Part shown: in pieces, positions 24,584 to 32,147 of the stretch
Position numbering within the stretch: the first letter of the stretch is position 1
Layout: each line of letters begins with the position of its first letter
Assembly: GCF_047607445.1 (NCBI RefSeq)
Contig: NZ_JBLKRT010000018.1
Coordinates: 18,250-82,249, forward strand
Source of the DNA: Crystallibacter sulfonylureivorans_A
Lineage (GTDB): Bacteria > Actinomycetota > Actinomycetes > Actinomycetales > Micrococcaceae
DNA length: 64,000 nucleotides
Reading direction: 5' to 3'
The notes under the pieces: generated by a model
What the model saw: only the letters and a program-made list of their open reading frames with translations
Told to the model about the DNA's origin: nothing
Database searches by the model: none
Translations under genes and position numbers: made by a program

Positions 24584-26073
24584 GAAGGATCACTTTCTAC
24601 AGTTGGAGATTGATCGGAGGAGGTTCGGGAGGCAGCTTCCGCGGAGGAGCTGCCGGGGCGGTTCTTCTGGACCCACCCTTCCAGGTTCCGCTGTGGCGCA
24701 ACGTTGACGGCGAGCGCACCGGCCGGGACATCCTTGCGGATCACGGCACCGGCACCCGAATAGGCGCCGTCGCCAACCTGAACGGGGGCGACGAAAACCG
24801 TGTTGGAGCCGGTGCGCACGTTGGAGCCGATGACGGTGCGGTGCTTCTTTTCGCCGTCGTAATTGGCAGTGATGTTGCCGCAGCCGATGTTGGCGTTCTC
24901 ACCGATTTCAGCATCCCCGGCGTAGCCAAGATGGGACAGCTTGGCGCCCTTGCCGATGGTCACATTCTTGGTTTCGTAGAATGCGCCGATCTTGCCCTTC
25001 TCACCCAGCACGGTTCCGGGGCGCAGGTAGGTAAAGGGGCCAACCGTGGCGCCGGGTCCGATCTCTGAGTCGGAACCGTGCGTCCTGACCACGGATGCTC
25101 CCTCGCCAACCGTCACGTTCTTCAGCGTCGTGTCCGGTCCCACCACCGCGTCCGAGGCAACATGGGTCGTCCCGTGCAGTTGCGTCCCGGGCAGGAGCGT
25201 CACGTCGGTTCCGAACGTCACGGTCGAATCAATCCACGTGGTCGCGGGATCCACGATGCTGACGCCGGAGCGCATGGCAGCATCCAGAATCCGCCGATTG
25301 TGTTCCGCGCCAAGCGCCGCCAGCTGGACCCGGTCATTGGCGCCCTCCACCTGCCACCGGTCGGAGGTGACGACGGCGGCCACGCGCCCGCCGTCGGCCC
25401 GCGCCAGCGACAGCACGTCGGTGAGGTACTTCTCGCCCTGGGCGTTGTCGGTGGTGATTTTGGCCAACGCACCGCGAAGCACCGCGGCGTCGAAGGCATA
25501 GATGCCGGAATTGACCTCGCGGATGGCGCGCTGTTCCTCGGTCGCGTCCTTGTGCTCAACGATCCCTTGGACGCTGCCGTCGGCGGCCCGGATGATGCGG
25601 CCGTACCCGCCCGCGTCGTCGAGGACCGCGGTCAGCACGGTGACGGCGTTGCCGCTGGAGGCATGCTCGGCAACCAGGTCGTGGAGCAGTTCGCTGGTCA
25701 GGAGCGGCACATCCCCGTAGGTGACCACCACGGTTCCGTCCAGTCCCGCCGGGAGCGCCTCGAGCGCCACCTCCACGGCCCGACCGGTGCCGGGGATCTC
25801 GTCCTGATCAACAACCAGGACGTCGGGGTCATGTGCGGAAATGTGCTCAGCCACACGGTCCCGCTCGTGGCGTACGACGGCGGCCAGCACCTGGGGTGCC
25901 AGACCGCGGGCTGCAGCGAGCGCATGGCCCACCATGGAAATGCCGCCGATCTCATGCAGGATCTTCGGCTTCTTGGACTTCATCCGGGTGCCTGCCCCCG
26001 CGGCCAGAACAATGACCGCTGCCGGCGATAAAGCTGATGTGACGTTTTTTTCAGGGACGTCCTGGGGGCTCAC
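24580..26073 (-). CDS. glmU: Bifunctional GlcNAc-1-phosphate uridylyltransferase/GlcN-1-phosphate acetyltransferase
   Basis: Catalyses the last two steps to UDP-GlcNAc, precursor of peptidoglycan and of many surface glycans. The N-terminal pyrophosphorylase domain shows VLAAGAGTRMKSKKPKILHE; VVTYGDVPLL and EVNSGIYAFD follow. From about residue 265 the left-handed beta-helix has hexapeptide repeats and the catalytic region RPGTVLGEKGKIGAFYETKN and HLGYAGDAEIG. GTG at 26073 is preferred (AGGAG nine bases upstream), giving 497 residues. A Ser/Thr-rich tail of about 25 residues ends the protein. It lies downstream of tRNA-Gln. Confidence 0.95.
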   Translation of the reverse strand: MSPQDVPEKNVTSALSPAAVIVLAAGAGTRMKSKKPKILHEIGGISMVGHALAAARGLAPQVLAAVVRHERDRVAEHISAHDPDVLVVDQDEIPGTGRAVEVALEALPAGLDGTVVVTYGDVPLLTSELLHDLVAEHASSGNAVTVLTAVLDDAGGYGRIIRAADGSVQGIVEHKDATEEQRAIREVNSGIYAFDAAVLRGALAKITTDNAQGEKYLTDVLSLARADGGRVAAVVTSDRWQVEGANDRVQLAALGAEHNRRILDAAMRSGVSIVDPATTWIDSTVTFGTDVTLLPGTQLHGTTHVASDAVVGPDTTLKNVTVGEGASVVRTHGSDSEIGPGATVGPFTYLRPGTVLGEKGKIGAFYETKNVTIGKGAKLSHLGYAGDAEIGENANIGCGNITANYDGEKKHRTVIGSNVRTGSNTVFVAPVQVGDGAYSGAGAVIRKDVPAGALAVNVAPQRNLEGWVQKNRPGSSSAEAASRTSSDQSPTVESDPS

Positions 26074-26171
26074 TAAGTGGCACTCCTCGCTGCGCTGATT
26101 CCGGTGTAGCCGGAGCGTTGGGGTTAACGGCATCCTACCTGCCACACCGCATCTTCACCGGCCGGTGATCG

Positions 26172-26243
26172 TTCCGCCCATAGGATTCGAACCTATACTC
26201 CGCAGCTCCAAAGGCTGGGGTGCTGCCATTACACCAGGGCGGA
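26172..26243 (-). tRNA. tRNA-Gln (anticodon TTG)
   Basis: The minus strand folds into a full cloverleaf of 72 nt plus no encoded CCA: acceptor TCCGCCC/GGGCGGA with discriminator A, D stem GTGT/GCAC with one T-G pair, anticodon loop CTTTGGA (TTG), and T arm ATAGG-TTCGAAT-CCTAT. The outermost anticodon-stem pair (27-43) is C-C, a mismatch. Gln-tRNA upstream of glmU is a familiar actinobacterial order. Confidence 0.93.
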
Positions 26244-26244
26244 A

Positions 26245-26275
26245 TGTGCCGCAGCAGGATTGCCTGCTCGGCACA
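26245..26275. repeat. Hairpin just 5' of tRNA-Gln
   Basis: TGTGCCGCAGCAGG (26245-26258) and CCTGCTCGGCACA (26263-26275) pair over 13 bp with one bulged C and a four-base loop. It ends one base before the tRNA on the minus strand, so it may influence 5' processing or terminate transcripts from the GGDEF-EAL gene upstream. No T run is seen. Confidence 0.45.
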
Positions 26276-26463
26276 AGTGTCCATTTTGCCACGGTTTCTG
26301 ACCCCAATGCGACTTGGCGTCCGACTGGTGTCGTTTCGGTGAATCCGCCGGCGGCTATGGACCTGTTGCGGGAGCGTTTCTCCTCTACCTGGCCCGGGGG
26401 CCCAGCGGCCACTTACCCCGCAGCCCACTTGCCCCACGGGCCCGCTGAACTATGACCGGGGCG

Positions 26464-28053
26464 CTATTCGGGGAGCACCGAGGACGTCATGCTGGCGAGG
26501 TCGGTGTCTGCTGCCTCGGGTGCGACGGGGAGCCGATCGCCGCTGCGCAGCAGATGGGCGATACGGTCGGCTGATACGGGTTTGCTGAAGTAGAACCCTT
26601 GGCCCCCGGTACAGCCCAGATCACGCAACTGCTCGGCCTGTTCCCGCGTCTCGATTCCTTCGAAAATCGCATCCAGGCCCGCCGCACGGATAAGCTGCAG
26701 CACCGCCGCGATGAAATCCTGCTGCGATCCGTCGGCCGAATGCGTGGCAATGATGGAGCGGTCGACTTTGACCAGGTCCACCGGCAACTCGCGCAGGTAG
26801 CTGATCGACGAGTAGCCGGTGCCGAAGTCATCTATTTCAATGCCGATGCCGAGCTTGCGCAGGGCGAGCAACGAGTAAGTCTCCACTTCGCCGCCGGTGA
26901 CCAGACCGGTTTCGGTGATTTCCAGGACCAGCGATTCGGCGGCTATCCCGGAATCCCTCAAGACGCCACGGACGTAGTCCACCAAGTCGATCCGCTGCAG
27001 TTCGGCTACGGAGAGATTCACACGGATTTGAAACCCAGGCTCCAACTCCAGTGCCGCGGACCACTCAGCAAACTGATGCGCAGCCGCCGACAGAGTCCAA
27101 CGGCCAAGGTCAATGATCAGGCCAGTCTGCTCGGCCATCGGAATGAAGTCGCTGGGCATGATGCGGCCCCGAACCGGGTGGTTCCACCTGACCAGCGCTT
27201 CCACCCCCAGCGGGCGCCCGGTGCACAGATCCACCACCGGCTGGTACTCCAGCTCGAATCCCCCGGTGGCTATGGCCCCGCGGAGCTCGGACGCCATCTG
27301 GTTGTGCAATTGGCGCGCCTGCAGCATGTGGGACTGGAAAACCTTGATGCGGTTCTGCGGATCCTTCTTCGCCTCATACATGGCCGTATCCGCATCCAGT
27401 AGCAGGCTCTGCGAGCTCTGCCCGGCATCTGCCACTCGTACGCCAATACTGGCCTGCGGCCACACCGTGAGTTCGTCCAGCCGGATGTCGTCGTTCAGGA
27501 CGCCCAGGATCCGGTGGGCCACTTGGAGCGCAAGATCGGTGGTGGCGCGCGGCAGCAGGATAGCGAATTCATCTCCGCCCAACCGCGCCACTGTGTCTAC
27601 ATCGCGCACGATCGACCGGAGCCGGTTTCCAACCACTGTCAGCACGCGGTCGCCGGCGTCGTGTCCGAAACTGTCGTTGACCTGCTTGAAGGAATCCAGA
27701 TCCAGCAGCAGCAGGGCGGGAGCTCGCTGGCCGGACCGTGCGTCCTCGAGGGCGGCGGCCATCTCGTTGGCCAAAGCGGTTCGGTTGGCCAGACCGGTCA
27801 GGGCATCGGTCAGTGCCATCCGGCTCATGTCCCGATGAGCCTGCCGCAACTCCGCGGTGCGGGTTTCAACGCGCCGTTCCAGCTCCGAGTAGCTCAGCTG
27901 CAATTCCTCAGCCAAGAGATTAACCCCGGTGATCACCGCGTCGATCTCGTCCCGTGCCGCCGACGGTTCGACTCGTGTGGTCAGATCCCCGCCGGCCAGG
28001 CTAACCATGCCATCGACCAGCCTCTGGAGCCGCGGGTCGGGGTTATGCGGCAT
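26464..28053 (-). CDS. HAMP-like GGDEF-EAL cyclic-di-GMP enzyme
   Basis: A 529-residue protein with an N-terminal HAMP-like helical segment (about 8-55, LVDGMVSLAGGDLTTRVEP) but no membrane helix, a coiled coil, a GGDEF domain (about 75-235) and an EAL domain (about 255-505). The GGDEF signature (159-163) is intact, with an RxxD inhibitory site (150-153). EAL catalytic motifs are intact: EALVRW (285-290), DDFGTGYS (409-416), KVDRS, EGIET and QGFYF. It could both make and break c-di-GMP. ATG at 28053 overlaps the upstream gene by 11 nt; 31 more codons are open upstream, inside that gene. Confidence 0.88.
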   Translation of the reverse strand: MPHNPDPRLQRLVDGMVSLAGGDLTTRVEPSAARDEIDAVITGVNLLAEELQLSYSELERRVETRTAELRQAHRDMSRMALTDALTGLANRTALANEMAAALEDARSGQRAPALLLLDLDSFKQVNDSFGHDAGDRVLTVVGNRLRSIVRDVDTVARLGGDEFAILLPRATTDLALQVAHRILGVLNDDIRLDELTVWPQASIGVRVADAGQSSQSLLLDADTAMYEAKKDPQNRIKVFQSHMLQARQLHNQMASELRGAIATGGFELEYQPVVDLCTGRPLGVEALVRWNHPVRGRIMPSDFIPMAEQTGLIIDLGRWTLSAAAHQFAEWSAALELEPGFQIRVNLSVAELQRIDLVDYVRGVLRDSGIAAESLVLEITETGLVTGGEVETYSLLALRKLGIGIEIDDFGTGYSSISYLRELPVDLVKVDRSIIATHSADGSQQDFIAAVLQLIRAAGLDAIFEGIETREQAEQLRDLGCTGGQGFYFSKPVSADRIAHLLRSGDRLPVAPEAADTDLASMTSSVLPE

Positions 28054-28429
28054 TATCCCGTTCCAGCCACTCAAGGGCCTGCGGTTCGGAGTCGAAATAT
28101 CGAACGGGGCATTCGGAAGGTTCAGCCCCCAGCACGAAGTTGGCAATCACCCGGTCCACGGGCGATTCACCGACCAGGGCAATCGCGGAAGCATTCGTCT
28201 GCCGGCCAAGCATCGAACGAGCCATGCGCGAAATCGAAGCCACGCCCTTCAACCGCATCAGTACTCGGCAGGGCCGGCCGCCGGAGAGCACCTGAAGCTG
28301 GGACGACGTGCTGACGGCAACTTCGTCCGTGAAAGCAGCGCCCCTCGGCAGGTCGACACTGATGATCCCGTCGCCCGAACGGCTGACGTCGGCAGCAGCG
28401 GCGCCGACCGCGCCGGTCACGCGGCCCAT
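28043..28429 (-). CDS. Small SEC14/STAS-like protein (DUF7793-like)
   Basis: About 128 residues. The C-terminal half (ASAIALVGESPVDRVIANFV then CPVRYFDSEPQALEWL) matches a small family of SEC14/STAS-like proteins common in Micrococcaceae; the family name is from memory and should be checked. No DNA-binding or catalytic motif is visible. The start is uncertain: the frame is open to 28576, with ATG at 28429 the best conserved-looking choice and AGGAG lying about 25 bases above it. The stop overlaps the GGDEF-EAL start, so the two are probably co-translated and may interact, the small protein acting as regulator or sensor partner; that is inference. Confidence 0.6.
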   Translation of the reverse strand: MGRVTGAVGAAAADVSRSGDGIISVDLPRGAAFTDEVAVSTSSQLQVLSGGRPCRVLMRLKGVASISRMARSMLGRQTNASAIALVGESPVDRVIANFVLGAEPSECPVRYFDSEPQALEWLERDNAA

Positions 28430-28653
28430 ACGGCCGTGTTGTCGTTGGATACCGCTCCTGTAACCCTTGCGGACCAGCCATGACCTAACACGTGCATTCG
28501 CTCCCCAACGATTCGAAGGGAGCATGCGCTCCCGTCCAACAAATCCAGAACTTACTGCTTCATTACCTACTGCCACAACGACTGTCCGTCATTTGTTCAT
28601 AGCGTAAACGAACGGCGTTCACGACACGCGCAATGACACGACGAATAATACAT

Positions 28654-29691
28654 TTACGAAGCCTGCGGGAACCTTGCGATCTCCGCCGCCACCTGGGCAG
28701 CACGGTCCTTGGCGCCCGACTGGTCGAAATAGGCTCGACTCTCTTTCAAATGACGCAGGGCCGCCGAGCAATCACCTTTCACTCTGAGCGTCTTGCTGAG
28801 CAATAGGTTGGCTTCGCCTGCGGTTTGATGAGCCATTGACGGCGACTCCTCACAGATCGGCACCAGAAGTTGGGCAGCTTCATCAATTTCGCCTCGCTGA
28901 AAGTGCCAGTGCGCCCGGTTCATATTGTTCGACCGACGGATATCGTCCGTCACTCCGATGATTGATGCCGCCAGTTCCGCTCGATCCATGCAATCTTCAG
29001 TTTCCGCGTCCGCAATACCCGCTGCGAGGCGCATCGCCGCCGAGGCGCGGTTGAACCAGGCCCAAAGAGCAAGATCGTTCGATGGCGATAGACGTTCAGC
29101 CGCCAATTGATGGTAGTGCACACCGTGGCCGGACTCCTGCCGAAGGAAGGCGACGTTGCCTACCGCCCAATAGCCCTTGCCTGCCGCTTGGGCGTCCGTG
29201 GATGCCTCCAGTAGTTTGATCAGGACTCGACACTGGTCCCAAGCCTCGTCATTGTCACCCCGCTCGGCCAGGGTAGCCACCAACGCGGTCTGGGCCTCTA
29301 TCCGGATCTCTGTTCTCAAGCGGTTATCCGTGCCGATGTGGACTGCCGCTTCCGCATCTGCCAAGGCGGCGTCCAACTCCCCCAATCCCTGTAAGGATAC
29401 GGACTGCAGGGTGAGCACTCTACACATTAACTCCGAGGACTCGGCGGTAAGGGAGTGCACGCGCAGTCGCTTAGTCACTGCAATGCAATCCTGCTGTTGG
29501 CCCATGTCCCGGTAGCATTCCGCTTCCAGAAATGTCATATGCCACCAGGTGCCCTGGTCACCGCCGGCGGCTGCTTGCTCAGCGCAAACTTTCGCTAGCT
29601 GACCTGCTGTTTGATAGTCACGCTTCGAGAACGCTTCCCGTGCACGCAACTCAAGCAAGACTTCATCGCCCGCACCAGCTGCCAGCCCCAT
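28654..29691 (-). CDS. TPR-repeat protein, possible peptide receptor (Rap/RRNPP-like)
   Basis: A 345-residue soluble protein made almost wholly of helical pairs spaced 34-40 residues (for example REAFSKRDYQTAGQLAKVCA, VLTLQSVSLQGLGELDAALA, NRAHWHFQRGEIDEAAQLLV, KTLRVKGDCSAALRHLKESR), the pattern of about eight TPRs. No DNA-binding helix-turn-helix or enzymatic domain is present. GGAGG precedes the ATG. Base composition is slightly less GC-rich than neighbours. It is divergent to a gene for a 55-residue exported peptide (29899-30066), 207 bp away. Known families with this genetic logic are Rap-Phr and RRNPP systems of Firmicutes. A peptide-receptor role here is inference; it could also be a generic scaffold. 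Confidence 0.75.
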   Translation of the reverse strand: MGLAAGAGDEVLLELRAREAFSKRDYQTAGQLAKVCAEQAAAGGDQGTWWHMTFLEAECYRDMGQQQDCIAVTKRLRVHSLTAESSELMCRVLTLQSVSLQGLGELDAALADAEAAVHIGTDNRLRTEIRIEAQTALVATLAERGDNDEAWDQCRVLIKLLEASTDAQAAGKGYWAVGNVAFLRQESGHGVHYHQLAAERLSPSNDLALWAWFNRASAAMRLAAGIADAETEDCMDRAELAASIIGVTDDIRRSNNMNRAHWHFQRGEIDEAAQLLVPICEESPSMAHQTAGEANLLLSKTLRVKGDCSAALRHLKESRAYFDQSGAKDRAAQVAAEIARFPQAS

Positions 29692-29721
29692 ACGTCCTCC
29701 ATACTTCCGGAGCCGTGCGTA

Positions 29722-29751
29722 CGATCATCAGACGGCCTTACTGTCGATCAT
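29722..29751. repeat. Direct repeat CGATCAT in TPR/peptide intergenic region
   Basis: CGATCAT occurs at 29722-29728 and 29745-29751, 23 bp apart (about two helical turns), and the second copy overlaps TATGAT (29747-29752, minus strand), a plausible -10 box for the TPR gene. It could be a two-site operator. Confidence 0.35.
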
Positions 29752-29898
29752 ATTCGGTGGCCACGCTTAGATCCGGCACCGACGCAATGTGTCGTTTAAC
29801 CCCTAGGCGCTTTGTAATGCGGAATGTACACTATCTTTGTCACCGCAACCTGTATGGATTTGCAGATCCGTGCATAAAGAAAGAAACGAGGGAACCTG

Positions 29899-30066
29899 AT
29901 GAAGAAGTTTTCTGCATCCGTTCTGGTAGCTGCAGTCCTGGCAGTTGTTGGTGCTGCGGCTCCGGCTGCTGCGGCGGATACAACCGACTCGTCCTCCATC
30001 ATCGTTCAGAGCAAGACGATTGACGGCGGCACCCAGAAGCCCCTGATCGGCAACTGGCCGCACTAA
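29899..30066 (+). CDS. Small exported peptide, possible signalling pro-peptide
   Basis: A 55-codon gene with GAGGG five bases before the ATG. The product starts MKKFSASVL, has a hydrophobic core (about residues 7-19) and an AAA-AD signal-peptidase site near residue 26, leaving a mature piece of about 29 residues that ends in PLIGNWPH. There is no cysteine, so it is neither a lipoprotein nor a disulfide-rich bacteriocin. Two UUCG-capped hairpins follow the stop, the second with a T run, which supports a real transcription unit. It lies divergent to a TPR protein and convergent to a histidine kinase. Inference: a pro-peptide processed to a short C-terminal signal; alternatives are an antimicrobial or a small surface peptide. 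Confidence 0.72.
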   Translation: MKKFSASVLVAAVLAVVGAAAPAAAADTTDSSSIIVQSKTIDGGTQKPLIGNWPH

Positions 30067-30077
30067 GTTGTTGAGGC

Positions 30078-30097
30078 GAGCGGAATTCGTTCCGCTC
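30078..30097. repeat. UUCG-capped hairpin after the small peptide gene
   Basis: GAGCGGAA-TTCG-TTCCGCTC is a perfect 8-bp stem with a stable UUCG tetraloop, 11 nt after the stop. It may protect the short mRNA from 3' decay. Confidence 0.6.
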
Positions 30098-30105
30098 ACC
30101 GGCTG

Positions 30106-30154
30106 AGGCCGTGATGCGCATCTTCGGATGCGTGTCACGGCCTTTCTACTTTTA
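30106..30154. terminator. Terminator between the peptide gene and the histidine kinase
   Basis: A long stem (30106-30143) with AGGCCGTGA/TCACGGCCT outer arms and GCATC-TTCG-GATGC at the tip, closed by a UUCG tetraloop and followed on the plus strand by TTCTACTTTT. It fits termination of the peptide transcript and, on the minus strand, of the histidine kinase gene that ends at 30152. Confidence 0.8.
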
Positions 30155-31882
30155 GGAAACACTCACGGAGTCTGTGGCTTCGGCGGCGTGGTGCTGACCG
30201 TCATCGGAGGAAAGCGGCAACGTGATGGTGAATGTAGTGCCCACTCCGACGGTCGACTCGACGGAAACGCTGCCGCGGTGCTGGTCCACCATTCCCTTGA
30301 CGATCGCCAGACCCAGGCCGGTGCCTTGAATGGCGTGCGCGTTGGACGCGCGGTAGAAACGGGAAAACAACTGCGGCAGGTCCTCTTCCGGAATGCCGAT
30401 CCCGCTGTCGGCGACGGTCACAATGGCGCAGGGCACACCGTCGTCGTTATCAGGGCCAGAGCCGACGGTGACCCGCACCGCCCCATCCTGCGGGGTGAAC
30501 TTGACGGCATTGGACATGATGTTGGCGAAGACCTGCTCCAGCATCTTGGCATCACCGTCTGCGCACAGCCGGGTATCCATTCCCTCGGCCACAAGTCTGA
30601 CGTTCTTGGCCTGGGCCGCCGGCTCGAGTGCCGTGGACACCATGCGCAACAACTGCGGCAGGTCTACCGGTTCCGTGGCTAATCCGCTGCTCTGGAAGTC
30701 CATGCGGGACAGCGTCAGCATGTCTTCGATCAGCTCGCGCAGGCGAGTGGCATTGCGCCCCACGACCTTAAGCATGCGGGCGACCGACTCCGGGACTTCA
30801 CCCGCGTCTCCGTCCAGCACCAGTTCCAGGTATCCGGTGATCGACGTCAACGGGGTCCGGAGCTCGTGGTTGACGGTGGCCACGAAGTTCGACTTGGCTT
30901 GGTCCAGCTCGCGGAGCTTCTCCACGACTTCTTGCTGCGCCGTGATCAAGTGTCCCTGGATCAGGCCGTGGGCCAGGTTCCCTGCCACATGTTGCAGCAG
31001 CGAAATTTCGGCCGGTGACCACGGTCGCGGCTGGCCGTGCCGGATCAGGCACATCAGCCCGAACGCTTTCGCCCCCTGTCCCAGCGGCGCCAGCGCTGAC
31101 GCTTTGCCACGCGCCGTAGCAAACCATTCGGCCAGATCCGGGTGTTCTGCAATGTCGATCCTGCCGTCGTCTGTTGACGTGAGGACGCTGCCCTTGGTCC
31201 AGAGAGCGGAGGCCAACTGGAGCACCTGCTCCTCGGTGCGGTGCGGCATGGCCATGGTGTCCTGCGCGGATTCGCAGGCCCACTGGGCGTCGGTGTGCGG
31301 AACCCGCTCGTCGTCCAAGGTGCGGATCCAGACCTGGTCCGCTTCAAAGGCCGCGCCGATCCCGCTCAGCGCAAGGGAAATCATCTCGTTCGGGTCGTTG
31401 GTGCTGCGGATGCCCTCGGATACGCGCCGGATCTGGTCTCGAAGGACAGCCACGCCGTTGCGCTCACGCCTCCGGTGTTCCGACCTGGCGAGTGTCACGC
31501 GCACGCGGTTGACTACGGTCGACGTCGACAGCGGCTTGATCAGATAGTCCGAGACGCCCATTGCATAGCCGCGTTCAACCAGCGGGAGTTCGTCTTCCGT
31601 AGCCATCAACATCACGCGCCATTGGCTCCCGGCCTGGCGGTCGGACAACCGTCGAACGGCTTCCATCCCTGCGAGCGACATATCGCCCGCGTCCACCAGG
31701 AGGATATCCGGTGGATTTCGCTGCAGCTCGTCCAATACCTCTGCGGCGGTGGCAAAGGCCGTCACGGCCATCCCGTCGGCTTCGAGGACCGCGCTCAGAA
31801 ACTCCCGGCTTGCCGCGTCGGTTGCACCGACCAGTACCGTTGGGCGAACTGCTGGCCCGAGCTCACCTGCAACGGTCCGCAC
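30152..31882 (-). CDS. Receiver-GAF-histidine kinase hybrid
   Basis: A 576-residue cytoplasmic protein. An N-terminal receiver domain (about 13-130) keeps the phosphoacceptor-like Asp in DILLVDAG, the Thr/Ser position (LMATEDE) and the Lys in YLIKPLS, but the usual acidic pair near the start is reduced (LVGATDA). A GAF-like domain follows (about 160-310), then a HisKA dimerisation domain with NHELRTPL (His339) and an HATPase domain with IMSNAVKF, DSGIGIP and GTGLGLAIVKG. GTG at 31882 follows AGGAGG. No membrane segment or partner regulator gene is adjacent, so the kinase may signal to a distant regulator. It ends at the terminator shared with the small peptide gene. Confidence 0.88.
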   Translation of the reverse strand: MRTVAGELGPAVRPTVLVGATDAASREFLSAVLEADGMAVTAFATAAEVLDELQRNPPDILLVDAGDMSLAGMEAVRRLSDRQAGSQWRVMLMATEDELPLVERGYAMGVSDYLIKPLSTSTVVNRVRVTLARSEHRRRERNGVAVLRDQIRRVSEGIRSTNDPNEMISLALSGIGAAFEADQVWIRTLDDERVPHTDAQWACESAQDTMAMPHRTEEQVLQLASALWTKGSVLTSTDDGRIDIAEHPDLAEWFATARGKASALAPLGQGAKAFGLMCLIRHGQPRPWSPAEISLLQHVAGNLAHGLIQGHLITAQQEVVEKLRELDQAKSNFVATVNHELRTPLTSITGYLELVLDGDAGEVPESVARMLKVVGRNATRLRELIEDMLTLSRMDFQSSGLATEPVDLPQLLRMVSTALEPAAQAKNVRLVAEGMDTRLCADGDAKMLEQVFANIMSNAVKFTPQDGAVRVTVGSGPDNDDGVPCAIVTVADSGIGIPEEDLPQLFSRFYRASNAHAIQGTGLGLAIVKGMVDQHRGSVSVESTVGVGTTFTITLPLSSDDGQHHAAEATDSVSVS

Positions 31883-32147
31883 GGCGATTCCTCCTGCGTT
31901 GAACGCGGCCCGGCGTCGTCCCGGTCCCCCTGACGTTATGAATGAAGACTAGCAGTGCACTAGGACGGTCAATGGCAGATTACGCAGGAGTTCCCAACCG
32001 CGGCGAAGACACCGTACGTCGGCGGAGCGACCCCGCCCGGGGCCAGCTGTTCGAGGACTGTTCCTGTCCTGAATCCCTCCGCACTCCATAGACTCGTCAC
32101 TCCCGTGGGCGTAGCGTTTTTGGCATGGCACCGACGGGGGAAAACCA

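Noticed and set aside
29899..30066. Small exported peptide as a lipoprotein or disulfide bacteriocin
   Set aside because: The product contains no cysteine, and no immunity or processing gene is adjacent.
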